Part shown: positions 1 to 6,988 of the stretch, piece after piece | Layout: each line of letters opens with the position of its first letter | Position numbering within the stretch: position 1 is the first letter of the stretch | From: JAGQTE01 sp964648005 | GTDB taxonomy: Bacteria; Actinomycetota; Acidimicrobiia; Acidimicrobiales; Acidimicrobilacustridaceae | Direction: 5' to 3' | NCBI GenBank assembly: GCA_964648005.1 | Contig: CAZYKR010000151.1 | Location: forward strand, 1 to 10,739 | Length of the DNA stretch: 10,739 nucleotides | Notes under the pieces: generated by a model | Seen by the model: only the letters and a program-made list of their open reading frames with translations | Database searches by the model: none | What the model was told of the DNA's origin: nothing | Made by a program: the position numbers and the translations under genes

Positions 1-1
1 C

Positions 2-1357
2 GTGGTGGCCGTCCTGGCCTGGGCGCAGCACCAGGAACCCGCCGGTGACGAGGCCTTCTACTGGCGCCAGGCCGGCTACCTCGCCGGCGGGGATGGCTTC
101 GTCTACCGCAACAACGCCGGTGAGCTGGTACGCACCGCCGTGCACCCGCCCGCCTACAGCGCCGTCCTGGCGTTGGTCGACCTCGTGCCCGGCCTCGACG
201 GGCACATGTGGCACCGGCTGCTCACGGCCGCGATCGGCACCGCCGCCGCCGCCGTCATCGCCGTGGTCGCCATGCGCCTGGCCTCCTGGCGGGCCGGGCT
301 CGTCGCCGGGCTGCTGGCGGCCGTGCAACCGAACCTCTGGTTCAACGACGTGAAGCTCACGGCCGAGAGCCTGTTCGCCCTGGCCGTCGGTCTGGTGCTG
401 GTCGCCAGCTACGACCTGGTGGCGCGGCCCTCGACGCGCCGGGCCGTGGTGTTGGCGGCCGCCATCGGCTTCGCCTCGCTGGTGCGCGCCGAGGCGCTGT
501 TCCTGTTCGTGCTGCTCCTGGTGCCGCTGGTGCTGCGCGCCACCGAGACGTCGTGGCGTGACCGGTTGGTGCGCGTCGGCTGGGCGGCGCTGGCGATGGG
601 TGCCGTCTGCGCGCCCTGGGTGCTGCGGAACCTGGTGGGGTTCGAGCGACCGGCGACGCTGTCGAGCGGCAGTGGGTTCGTCATCGAGATCTCCAACTGC
701 GACCCCACCTACGGACTGTCGGCGCCGGTCGGGCCGGGCGGAACGGTCGACCCGGCAGCGCCGACCGACGAGTACCTCGGCTACTGGACCGTCGACTGCG
801 ATCGCAGCTCCGTGTCCGTGTACGGCGACGAGGCCCGTCCCTGGCCGGTCGGCGACGAGACCGTCGCCGAAGCCGAGAAGCGCTCGATCGGGTTGGCCTA
901 CGTGCGTGCGCACCTCGACCGGCTGCCGATCGTCCTGGCGGCGCGGGTGGGCCGCATCTGGGATGTGTGGCGCCCCCAGCAGGGGATCGACTTCAACGTG
1001 TTCTTCGAGCGGCGTGATGCCACGACCGAGGTGTTCGGACAGGTGGTGCGCTGGCAGGCGGTTGCCACGTGGCTGCACCTGGCGTCCTTGCCGGTCGCCG
1101 TGGCGGGCGGCATCGTGCTGTGGCGGCGCCGCATCACCGTGCTGCCGTTCGTCGCGCTGGCGCTCTCGGCGACGCTGACGGCGGCGGTGAGCTTCGGCAT
1201 CACGCGCTACCGCGTCGGTGCCGACGTCGGGCTGATCGTGCTGGTCGGCGTGGCGACGGCTGCCGCATGGGAGGCGCTGGTGCGCCGCCGCGGGACGCAC
1301 ACCGACCCGGCCGAGCCCTCGGGCGTCGCACCCGCGGCGGGCGAGGCCGGCGCGTGA
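2..1357 (+). CDS. GT-C membrane glycosyltransferase (PMT/ArnT-like, GT39 type), 5'-partial
   Basis: Probable polytopic glycosyltransferase that moves a sugar from a polyprenyl-phosphate donor to an acceptor on the outer membrane face. The frame is open to the window edge and the first residues look like the end of a first membrane helix, so the true start is upstream and the GTG at 2 is unlikely to be it. Visible in-window residues (GTG at 2 = 1): GDEAFY at 15-20, the acidic motif expected in the first external loop of GT-C enzymes; HPPAY at 48-52; hydrophobic helices around 72-92, 97-110, 122-140, 147-160, 165-180 and 192-208; GFERP at 213-217; a long external loop with C233 and C266; and helices near the C-terminus ending in TRYR plus a hydrophobic stretch. 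Paralogous to the next gene and to the N-terminal half of the right-edge gene. The stop overlaps the next start (GTGA). The fold is clear; sugar and acceptor are unknown. Confidence 0.85.
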   Translation: MVAVLAWAQHQEPAGDEAFYWRQAGYLAGGDGFVYRNNAGELVRTAVHPPAYSAVLALVDLVPGLDGHMWHRLLTAAIGTAAAAVIAVVAMRLASWRAGLVAGLLAAVQPNLWFNDVKLTAESLFALAVGLVLVASYDLVARPSTRRAVVLAAAIGFASLVRAEALFLFVLLLVPLVLRATETSWRDRLVRVGWAALAMGAVCAPWVLRNLVGFERPATLSSGSGFVIEISNCDPTYGLSAPVGPGGTVDPAAPTDEYLGYWTVDCDRSSVSVYGDEARPWPVGDETVAEAEKRSIGLAYVRAHLDRLPIVLAARVGRIWDVWRPQQGIDFNVFFERRDATTEVFGQVVRWQAVATWLHLASLPVAVAGGIVLWRRRITVLPFVALALSATLTAAVSFGITRYRVGADVGLIVLVGVATAAAWEALVRRRGTHTDPAEPSGVAPAAGEAGA

Positions 1358-2952
1358 GCACCGCGGCGCGCCACCGACCGCGTTGGTGGATCGTCGGGCT
1401 CGTGCTCGTCGGGGTGGTCGCCTTCGGGGTCCGGGCCGCCAACGTCGTGCTCTGGTACCCGACCTGCGACGTCGACATCATCACCTCGGCCGAGACCGGT
1501 ACGCCGTACCCCGAGTGTCCGTTCGGCGAGTACCGCCTGTGGGGGGACTCGGCCTACGGGTACCTGCAGGGCTACCTGCTGAGCCAGGGGGAGGGGTACG
1601 CCGACAGCGCCACGTGGTTCGCGTCGGACGCGTCGCGCATCGTCGACAGCGCGGGCGACCCGCCGCTGTTCGCGGCCGTGCTGGCGGTGGTGCACCGCAT
1701 GGGCATCCACTCGGTGACGGCACACCGGTTGGCGACCTCGCTGCTCGGCACGGTCGGCGTGGTGCTGATGGCGCTGGTGGCGGCGCGCATCGCCGGGCGG
1801 CGGGCCGGGTTGATCGCCGGCGGGTTGGCGGCGGTGTACCCGCTGTTGTGGATCAACGACGCCATGCTGCTGTCCGAGAGCCTCTTCGTCCCGGTCATCG
1901 CCCTGGTCCTGCTGGCGGCCTACCGGTTCTGGGACGTGCCCGATCGCGGCAACGCCGGGTGGCTCGGCGCCGCCATCGCCTTCGCAGCGCTGACGCGGGG
2001 CGAGGCGCTGCTGTTGTTCGGCGTGCTCGTGCTACCGCTGCTGTGGGGGCTGCGTCGCCAGGGGTGGAAGCGCCCGGCCGCGCTCGTGGGCATCGTGTGG
2101 GGTGTCGGCGCGGTCCTGATCGCGCCGTGGATCGTCTACAACCTGTCGCGCTTCGAGCGGCCGGTGCTCATGACCTCCCAGACCGGGGCGGTCCTCGCCG
2201 CCGGTGCCTGCGACGTGGCGTTCTACGGCGAGAGCCTGGGGTACTACGGCGCTGACTGCTACAGCGAGTACGTCCGCAAGGGGTACGCCACCGGCCACCC
2301 GCTGCTGCCCGGGTGCGACGCCGACGCGGTGGCGGCGCTCGACAGCATCGATCCGGCGGTGCGGGCGCGTGCTCGGGCCTGCTGGCCCGACCCGGCCGCG
2401 CTCGACGAGTCCGAGCGCGACACCGTCAGCGCCGACCTCGCCGGCCGCTACCTCGACGAGCATCGCGAGCGTCTGCCCGTCGTGATGGTCGCTCGCGTGG
2501 CGCGCATGTTCGACGTGTACAACCCCGACCTCGGTTCCGAGCTCGAGCCGCTCGGACAGAACGTGCAGCTCAACTGGGCGGTCGAGGGGCGTGGCAAGTG
2601 GCAGAGCCGTGCCGGGTTCGTGTTCTGGTGGCTCTTCGTCGTGCCCGCCGTGGCGGGCGCGGTGGTGCTCGTGCGCCGCCGGATCCCGGTGTCGCCGCTG
2701 CTGGCGATGCCGGTCGTCATCACGGTGACCGCGGCGTTGGCCTTCGGGGTGACGCGCTACCGGATGCCCGTCGACGTGTCCGTCGTGGTGCTCGCAGCCG
2801 TCGCCCTCGACGCCGTGGCGCGCCGCTGGTGGGCTGCGCCGGACGACGCCACGGTGCGTCAGCGCGGCGAGCCGGTGCCCGGGCGCGACGGTCCGGACGT
2901 GGCGTCGAGTGACGGCGGTGGGGTGATGGACCCACCGATGGTCGCGCCCTAG
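1354..2952 (+). CDS. GT-C membrane glycosyltransferase (PMT/ArnT-like), second paralog
   Basis: Complete 532-residue membrane glycosyltransferase. The GTG at 1354 is chosen because it overlaps the upstream stop (GTGA) and gives a classic start: basic residues (RHRPRWW) followed at once by the first helix (about 12-32). The open frame upstream to 1069 lies inside the previous gene and reads as Arg/Ala-rich shadow sequence. Motifs follow the paralog: WGDSAYGY at 63-70 (Asp65 in the external acidic position, but Ser replaces the Glu seen in the first gene), DPPLF, RAGLIAG, WINDAML.SES, LTRGEALLLF, RFERPV from 266, the RLPVVMVARVAR segment and FGVTRYRMPVDV near the end. It carries three external cysteine pairs by position: C38/C55, C286/C302 and C321/C343. 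The C-terminal tail of about 40 residues is hydrophilic. It is probably co-transcribed and translationally coupled with the preceding gene. Donor and acceptor cannot be read from the sequence. Confidence 0.86.
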   Translation: MSTAARHRPRWWIVGLVLVGVVAFGVRAANVVLWYPTCDVDIITSAETGTPYPECPFGEYRLWGDSAYGYLQGYLLSQGEGYADSATWFASDASRIVDSAGDPPLFAAVLAVVHRMGIHSVTAHRLATSLLGTVGVVLMALVAARIAGRRAGLIAGGLAAVYPLLWINDAMLLSESLFVPVIALVLLAAYRFWDVPDRGNAGWLGAAIAFAALTRGEALLLFGVLVLPLLWGLRRQGWKRPAALVGIVWGVGAVLIAPWIVYNLSRFERPVLMTSQTGAVLAAGACDVAFYGESLGYYGADCYSEYVRKGYATGHPLLPGCDADAVAALDSIDPAVRARARACWPDPAALDESERDTVSADLAGRYLDEHRERLPVVMVARVARMFDVYNPDLGSELEPLGQNVQLNWAVEGRGKWQSRAGFVFWWLFVVPAVAGAVVLVRRRIPVSPLLAMPVVITVTAALAFGVTRYRMPVDVSVVVLAAVALDAVARRWWAAPDDATVRQRGEPVPGRDGPDVASSDGGGVMDPPMVAP

Positions 2953-2955
2953 GCT
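2927..2955 (+). promoter_or_regulatory. candidate sigma-70-type promoter before the GNAT gene
   Basis: TGGACC at 2927-2932 matches four of six bases of the -35 consensus. TAGGCT at 2950-2955 fits the relaxed actinobacterial -10 pattern TAnnnT. The spacer is 17 nt. The -10 overlaps the TAG stop of the preceding glycosyltransferase, and transcription would start about 55 nt before the GNAT start. This is a pattern match only, and the gap is short enough that read-through from upstream is also possible. Confidence 0.3.
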
Positions 2956-3016
2956 CTGCGGTCCGGGCGGAACGGGGGCGCATGGCCCACCGACGGCCGC
3001 CGAGGAGCCGACCGAC

Positions 3017-4057
3017 GTGACGACCACCCCCGATCCCGACATGCTGCGCGCCCACCGCGGCGGGTCGACGATCGTCGAGACGCCCCAGCCCACCGGACCG
3101 GGCGCCGCCGTCGACACCGTGCTGGCACCGGACGCGCAGCGAGCGACGAACATCGCCAACACCGAGCTCCTCGACGCCGAGCTCCCCGATCAGCGCTTCG
3201 TCGACGAGACGTACCTGCACTGGCTCTACGACCAGAACCCCTACGGTCCTGCGTTCCAGGAGTCGGTCGACGACGACGGGGTGCGGGTGGCGCACTACGC
3301 CCTGATCCCGCAGCGGTACCGCAACCCGGACGGCCCGGTGCCGTTCGTGTTCTCGCTCAACGCCGTGTCGCGCTCGGGCAGCCAGCGCCGGGGGTTCTTC
3401 GGTCAGCTGCAGCTCAAGGTGTGGTCGCGAGCGCGCGACGCCGGGGTGCACGCGGGCATCGGCGTGACCAACGCCCGCTCGCATCGCGGGGTGCAGATCA
3501 TGGGCTGGCGGATGATCGACCAGATGCCGGTGAACATCGTCGTGCCGACGCCCGGGCGTCGGGGGTGGTGGCAGTCGCATGCCGTGACACCGGACTTCCT
3601 CGACGGCGCCGTCTTCGCCGAGGTATCGCAGGGCCTCGACTCGCACCCGGTGCGCGGCTGGAGCAACTGCTGGACGGCGGAGTACCTGCGGTGGCGGCTG
3701 GCATCGCCGCACACCCCGCCCTATGCCCTGCACGTGTCGGATCGCATCGTGGCCGTGTCGACCCTGTCGTCGTTCAAGGGCGTTCCCGTGGCGGTGATCC
3801 TCAAGCTGCTCCTGCGCTCGGGCGTCGACGGACCGATCTCGGGCCAGCCCGCCGTCGCCGAGGCGTGCCGCTGGCATCGGGCGCCTGCGGCTGTGTACGC
3901 CGGCTTCAACCGCAACGTCGTCGTCCGCGGCGTTCCGGCGCCCGAGCGCATCAAGCCGTCGCCGCTCAACCTCGAGCTGTGCTCGCTCTCGGACCGCATC
4001 CGCCAGCGGGACTTCCACCTCGACACCTACGAATTCCTGGACATGGACGCCTACTGA
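3017..4057 (+). CDS. GNAT-family acyltransferase of a polysaccharide locus
   Basis: Predicted cytosolic N- or O-acyltransferase, probably acetyl-CoA dependent, 346 residues. The first 40 or so residues are Pro/Thr-rich and probably disordered. The segment LHWLYDQNPYGPA at 67-79 is typical of GNAT proteins found with glycan genes. RRGFFGQLQ at 124-132 sits where GNAT enzymes hold the pyrophosphate of CoA (motif A), followed by GIGVTNARSHRG at 147-158 and MGWRMI at 162-167, resembling the motif-B region. Near the C-terminus, EYLRWRL at 222-228 and a second beta-rich stretch suggest a duplicated or two-lobed arrangement. There is no signal peptide or membrane helix. The GTG start has GGAG at 3004-3007, about 9 nt upstream. 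The stop shares one base with the deacetylase ATG (TGATG), implying coupled translation. GNAT fold is likely; a FemAB-like aminoacyl or other transferase is the main alternative. Substrate unknown. Confidence 0.72.
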   Translation: MTTTPDPDMLRAHRGGSTIVETPQPTGPGAAVDTVLAPDAQRATNIANTELLDAELPDQRFVDETYLHWLYDQNPYGPAFQESVDDDGVRVAHYALIPQRYRNPDGPVPFVFSLNAVSRSGSQRRGFFGQLQLKVWSRARDAGVHAGIGVTNARSHRGVQIMGWRMIDQMPVNIVVPTPGRRGWWQSHAVTPDFLDGAVFAEVSQGLDSHPVRGWSNCWTAEYLRWRLASPHTPPYALHVSDRIVAVSTLSSFKGVPVAVILKLLLRSGVDGPISGQPAVAEACRWHRAPAAVYAGFNRNVVVRGVPAPERIKPSPLNLELCSLSDRIRQRDFHLDTYEFLDMDAY

Positions 4058-4953
4058 TGCGCGGACCCGTCACCTTCACGCTCGACCTCGAGGACCATCG
4101 ACCCGACGACTCGTTCCCGTTGCGGTACCCGACGGTCATGCGCGAGGTGCTGGCGTTCCTCGCCGAGCGCAACGTCGTGGGCACGGTCTTCGTCGTCGGC
4201 GTCGTCGCCGAGGCCCAGCCCGACCTGGTGCGCGAAGTCGCCGCGGCGGGGCACGAGATCGCGTTGCACAGCTGGGCGCACACGCACCTCACCGACCAGA
4301 CGCCCGAGGTCTTCGCCGCCGAGACGCGGCGGGGCAAGGCCCTGCTCGAGGACCTCGCCGGAGCGCCGGTCGTCGGCTTCCGAGCCCCGACGTTCTCGCT
4401 CGTGCCGGATTCACTGTGGGCGACCGAGGTGCTGGCGGAGGAGGGCTTCACCTACTCCTCGAGCGTCCTGTCGGCACCGAACCCCCTCTTCGGCTACCCG
4501 GGCGCGCCGACCGAGCCCTTCGTGTGGCCGAGCGGCCTGGCCGAGTTCCCCGCGCCGCTCGCCGGGATCGGGCCCGTGCACGTGCCGTTCCTCGGCGGCA
4601 CCTACTTCCGGCTGCTGCCGTGGCCCGTGATCGCTGCCGCCCGGCGCTTCGGCGACGTGGGCCCGGCACCGTGGACCTACGTGCACCCCTACGACTTCGA
4701 TACGGAGGAGCGGTACTGGCCGGTGCCCGACGCCGGCAGGCTGGCGCCGCTGCTGTGGGTCGGACGACGCCGGGCCCTGGCGAAGATGGACCGTCTGCTC
4801 GCCGCCGGTGCCGGACTACCGTTGCGCGACCGCATCGCCGATGCCGTCGCCGGCGGCGTGTTCGGCCCCGCCACGTCGGCGGCCACCACCGCCGTCGGTG
4901 CCGGAGCGGCAGCGACCGCACCCCCTCCCCGCGACCGAGCGGAGCAACGATGA
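4057..4953 (+). CDS. polysaccharide deacetylase, NodB/DUF3473 type
   Basis: Metal-dependent carbohydrate deacetylase (CE4/NodB homology), 298 residues, expected to remove N-acetyl groups from a sugar. LDLEDH at 9-14 is the first NodB motif, with Asp10 as the likely catalytic base and Asp13 as a metal ligand. HSWAH at 71-75 gives the two metal histidines, and GFRAPTFS at 106-113 supplies the Arg and Pro of motif 3. The second half has GGTYFRLLPW and YVHPYDFD, matching the DUF3473 extension seen in the PuuE-like deacetylases of PEP-CTERM/exosortase polysaccharide loci (family TIGR03006), although no exosortase is visible here. No signal peptide precedes the catalytic motif, so it should act in the cytoplasm, unlike secreted chitin or peptidoglycan deacetylases. 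The last 35 or so residues are a low-complexity Ala/Pro tail. The ATG overlaps the GNAT stop, and the gene's own stop overlaps the methyltransferase start. The in-frame region upstream to 3421 is shadow sequence inside the GNAT gene. Confidence 0.9.
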   Translation: MRGPVTFTLDLEDHRPDDSFPLRYPTVMREVLAFLAERNVVGTVFVVGVVAEAQPDLVREVAAAGHEIALHSWAHTHLTDQTPEVFAAETRRGKALLEDLAGAPVVGFRAPTFSLVPDSLWATEVLAEEGFTYSSSVLSAPNPLFGYPGAPTEPFVWPSGLAEFPAPLAGIGPVHVPFLGGTYFRLLPWPVIAAARRFGDVGPAPWTYVHPYDFDTEERYWPVPDAGRLAPLLWVGRRRALAKMDRLLAAGAGLPLRDRIADAVAGGVFGPATSAATTAVGAGAAATAPPPRDRAEQR

Positions 4954-5687
4954 GCAACACCGAGTTCAACCAGCTGGCGATGACCCACGCGCTCCCCGAG
5001 GCGCGCCTCGTCGATCGCATCGTCGACCTGTGCGCCCGCGCCCGCGGACGCAGCGTCATCCACGTGGGATTCGTCGACACCGGCTGTCGCACGATGAACA
5101 CCGGGACGGGGACGTGGCTGCACGCCCACCTCGATCGGGTGGCCACGAGCCTCGTCGGCGTCGACATCGACGAGACGGGCGTGAAGGAGGCCGTCGACGC
5201 CGGGTACGAGGCGCATGCGCTCGACGCCCGCGACGCGGCCGCCGTCGAGGCGGCGGGCATCGAACCGGCGCAGCTCGTCATCGCCGGCGAGGTCATCGAG
5301 CACCTGTCGGACCCCGGGTCCTTCCTCGACGGCATGCACAACTTGTTGGCGCCCGGCGGACAGCTCGTCATCACCACGCCGAACGCCTACGGGTTGATCA
5401 ACGTCTTCGCCTCGTTGGGCAACAAGGAGATCAACCACCCGGATCACGTGGTGATGTTCACGTGGCGAACATTGACCAACCTGGCGTCGCGCTACGGCTG
5501 GGAGCACGTCGAGACACGCATGTACGTCCCGGCGGTCAAGCCGTTCGAGGGCGGTGGCCTCTCGGCGCGGGTGCTCGCCATGGCCGGTCGCTTCGTCGTC
5601 GGCTTGGAGCGGTTCCTGGGCAAGCTCGGGCGCTGCTACTCCGCCGACGGCATGATCGTGGTGTTCCGCTCGGCCCGGCGCGACTGA
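4950..5687 (+). CDS. class I SAM-dependent methyltransferase
   Basis: Predicted soluble methyltransferase, 245 residues, likely an O-methyltransferase acting on a sugar in this glycan locus. Rossmann-type motifs: IHVGFVDTGC at 37-46 in the SAM-binding motif I position (a variant of the usual DxGxGxG), LVGVDID at 68-74 with the acidic ribose-binding residue, LVIAGEVIEHL at 109-119 (motif IV) and LAPGGQLVITTPN at 133-145 (post-motif region). This wording (HVG..D, AGEVIEHL.DPG.FLDG, TPN) is typical of a methyltransferase group found in surface polysaccharide clusters. The ATG at 4950 overlaps the deacetylase stop (ATGA) and has GGAG at 4941-4944, 5 nt upstream. It is the last gene of the cassette: 101 nt follow before the next start, with no clear terminator. 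The methyl acceptor is not determinable; small-molecule methylation is the alternative. Confidence 0.85.
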   Translation: MSNTEFNQLAMTHALPEARLVDRIVDLCARARGRSVIHVGFVDTGCRTMNTGTGTWLHAHLDRVATSLVGVDIDETGVKEAVDAGYEAHALDARDAAAVEAAGIEPAQLVIAGEVIEHLSDPGSFLDGMHNLLAPGGQLVITTPNAYGLINVFASLGNKEINHPDHVVMFTWRTLTNLASRYGWEHVETRMYVPAVKPFEGGGLSARVLAMAGRFVVGLERFLGKLGRCYSADGMIVVFRSARRD

Positions 5688-5775
5688 AGCGGTCGGTACC
5701 TGGTCACGCATCGCTCCAGCCCTGGGCGCGCGTGGCCGATGATCCAAGGCGTCGACGGCACACGACGAGCCCTGC

Positions 5776-5780
5776 GGAGG
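5776..5780 (+). promoter_or_regulatory. ribosome binding site that decides the PhoX start
   Basis: GGAGG lies 2 nt before an ATG at 5783 and 8 nt before a second in-frame ATG at 5789. The 8-nt spacing is normal and the 2-nt spacing is too tight, so the second ATG is favoured. The choice changes the protein by only two residues. Confidence 0.6.
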
Positions 5781-5788
5781 CGATGACG

Positions 5789-6961
5789 ATGGACACCACC
5801 AAGCGCGGCACGGACCGCCGCACGTTCCTGCGTCTCACCGGTGCCGGCGCTGTGGTGTTGGCGACCGCACCGTGGTTGGAGGGCTGTGTGGTGCCGTCCC
5901 CGGTCGATCCGCCTCCTACCACGACACCGCCGGTGGGCTACGGAGCGTTGCAGCCCGCCGATGCCAACGGCTTGCGACTGCCGGTCGGCTTCACCTCCCG
6001 GGTGATCGGCACGGTCGGCGTCGCCGTCGGCTCGACCGGTTACGTCCTGCCGGCATGGCCGGACGGGGGCGCCTGCTTCGCCAACTCGGGCGGGAGCTGG
6101 ACCTACGTCTGCAACCACGAGCTCAACGCCCCCGACGGTGGCGTGAGCGCCATCACGTTCGCTGCCGACGGCTCGATCGTCGACGCCCAGCGGATCCTGG
6201 CGGGCACCGGCCGCAATTGTGCCGGAGGCGCGACCCCGTGGGGCACGTGGCTCTCGTGCGAGGAGGTGTCGCGCGGCCTGGTCCACGAGTGCGATCCGAC
6301 CGGTGCGACGGCGGCGGTGGCACGGCCGGCGATGGGGGCGTTCCAGCACGAGGCCGTCGCCTTCGCCGATCGGACGGGGGCGTTCTACCTCACCGAGGAC
6401 CGTACCGACGGGTGCCTGTACCGCTTCACCCCGGACGCGCCGGGCGACCTGTCGTCGGGCACGCTGGCGGTGTTGACGGACGACGCCGGGGTCCCGGGAT
6501 GGGCCGAGGTGCCCGACCCGTCGGCGGCGGTGACCTCCACCCGGCTGCAGGTGCCCAACGCCCGCCACTTCAACGGGGGCGAAGGGATCACCTGCGTCGA
6601 CGATGCGGTCTACTTCACGACCAAGGGCGACAACCGGGTGTGGGAGCTGGACCTGGCGACCTCGGTCGTCACGGTGACCTACGACGCGGCGACATCGCCG
6701 ACGCCGCTGCTGACCGGCGTCGACAACGTGACCAACACCACCACGGGCGAGCTGATCGTGGCCGAGGACGGCGGCGACATGCAGCTGGTGCTGCTGCACG
6801 GCGGCACCGTGGAGCCGGTCCTGCAGCTCGATGGCGTGGCGGGCTCCGAGCTGGCAGGCCCGGCGTTCAGCCCCGACGGCACGCGGCTGTACGTCTCGTC
6901 GCAGCGCAACCCGGGCACGATCTACGAGGTCACCGGCCCCTGGCACAACGTCGGCGCCTGA
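5789..6961 (+). CDS. Tat-exported PhoX/DUF839 family protein (putative phosphatase)
   Basis: Predicted secreted beta-propeller protein of the PhoX family (PF05787), whose characterised members are calcium- and iron-dependent alkaline phosphatases. Length 390. The N-terminus has a twin-arginine motif (TDRRTFLRL, Arg10-Arg11), a hydrophobic core (18-30) and LEGC at 30-33, which could be a lipobox, although Glu at -2 is unusual. A Pro/Thr-rich linker follows. PhoX-type landmarks are in order: CNHEL at 108-112, LSCEE at 155-159 (the Cys-Glu-Glu element that ligates iron in PhoX), AFQHEAV at 184-190, YLTEDRTDGCLYRF at 200-213, GGEGI at 263-267, VDNVTN at 311-316, VAEDGG at 324-329, FSPDGTRLYVSSQ at 360-372 and the terminal TGPW. 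It is shorter than Pseudomonas PhoX (a larger protein from memory), as in compact actinobacterial members. It starts 101 nt after the methyltransferase; I saw no convincing promoter or Pho box there. Family membership is firm; phosphatase activity is inferred. Confidence 0.88.
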   Translation: MDTTKRGTDRRTFLRLTGAGAVVLATAPWLEGCVVPSPVDPPPTTTPPVGYGALQPADANGLRLPVGFTSRVIGTVGVAVGSTGYVLPAWPDGGACFANSGGSWTYVCNHELNAPDGGVSAITFAADGSIVDAQRILAGTGRNCAGGATPWGTWLSCEEVSRGLVHECDPTGATAAVARPAMGAFQHEAVAFADRTGAFYLTEDRTDGCLYRFTPDAPGDLSSGTLAVLTDDAGVPGWAEVPDPSAAVTSTRLQVPNARHFNGGEGITCVDDAVYFTTKGDNRVWELDLATSVVTVTYDAATSPTPLLTGVDNVTNTTTGELIVAEDGGDMQLVLLHGGTVEPVLQLDGVAGSELAGPAFSPDGTRLYVSSQRNPGTIYEVTGPWHNVGA

Positions 6962-6973
6962 GGTCGGGCGCCG
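6952..6973. terminator. GC-rich hairpin between convergent genes, possible bidirectional terminator
   Basis: CGGCGCC at 6952-6958 pairs with GGCGCCG at 6967-6973 around an 8-nt loop, a 7-bp all-GC stem. The PhoX stop codon (6959-6961) lies in the loop. It sits at the tail-to-tail junction, and the DUF2304 stop on the other strand is 16 nt away. There is no T-tract on either side, so this is not a canonical intrinsic terminator. In such GC-rich DNA a stem this short could be chance. Confidence 0.27.
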
Positions 6974-6988
6974 GGTCGACGGCGACGA

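Noticed and set aside
1069..1353. N-terminal extension of the second GT-C gene to 1069
   Set aside because: It lies fully inside the preceding gene in another frame, reads as Arg/Ala/Gly-rich shadow sequence, and the GTG at 1354 gives a proper basic-then-hydrophobic start.
2032..4018. Long minus-strand frames at 2032-3162 and 2720-4018
   Set aside because: Antisense to well-supported genes, His/Arg/Pro-rich with no recognisable domain; typical of high-GC shadow frames.
4808..5788. Extension of the PhoX frame upstream to 4808
   Set aside because: Overlaps the methyltransferase gene; the Tat signal and GGAGG site place the start at 5789.
5688..5788. Promoter or small RNA in the gap before PhoX
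   Set aside because: I found no TAnnnT element with a plausible -35 and no convincing stem-loop; GGTACC is only a 6-nt palindrome.
5636..6946. Minus-strand frame antisense to PhoX
   Set aside because: No motif, low-complexity composition, and the plus-strand PhoX motifs are unambiguous.
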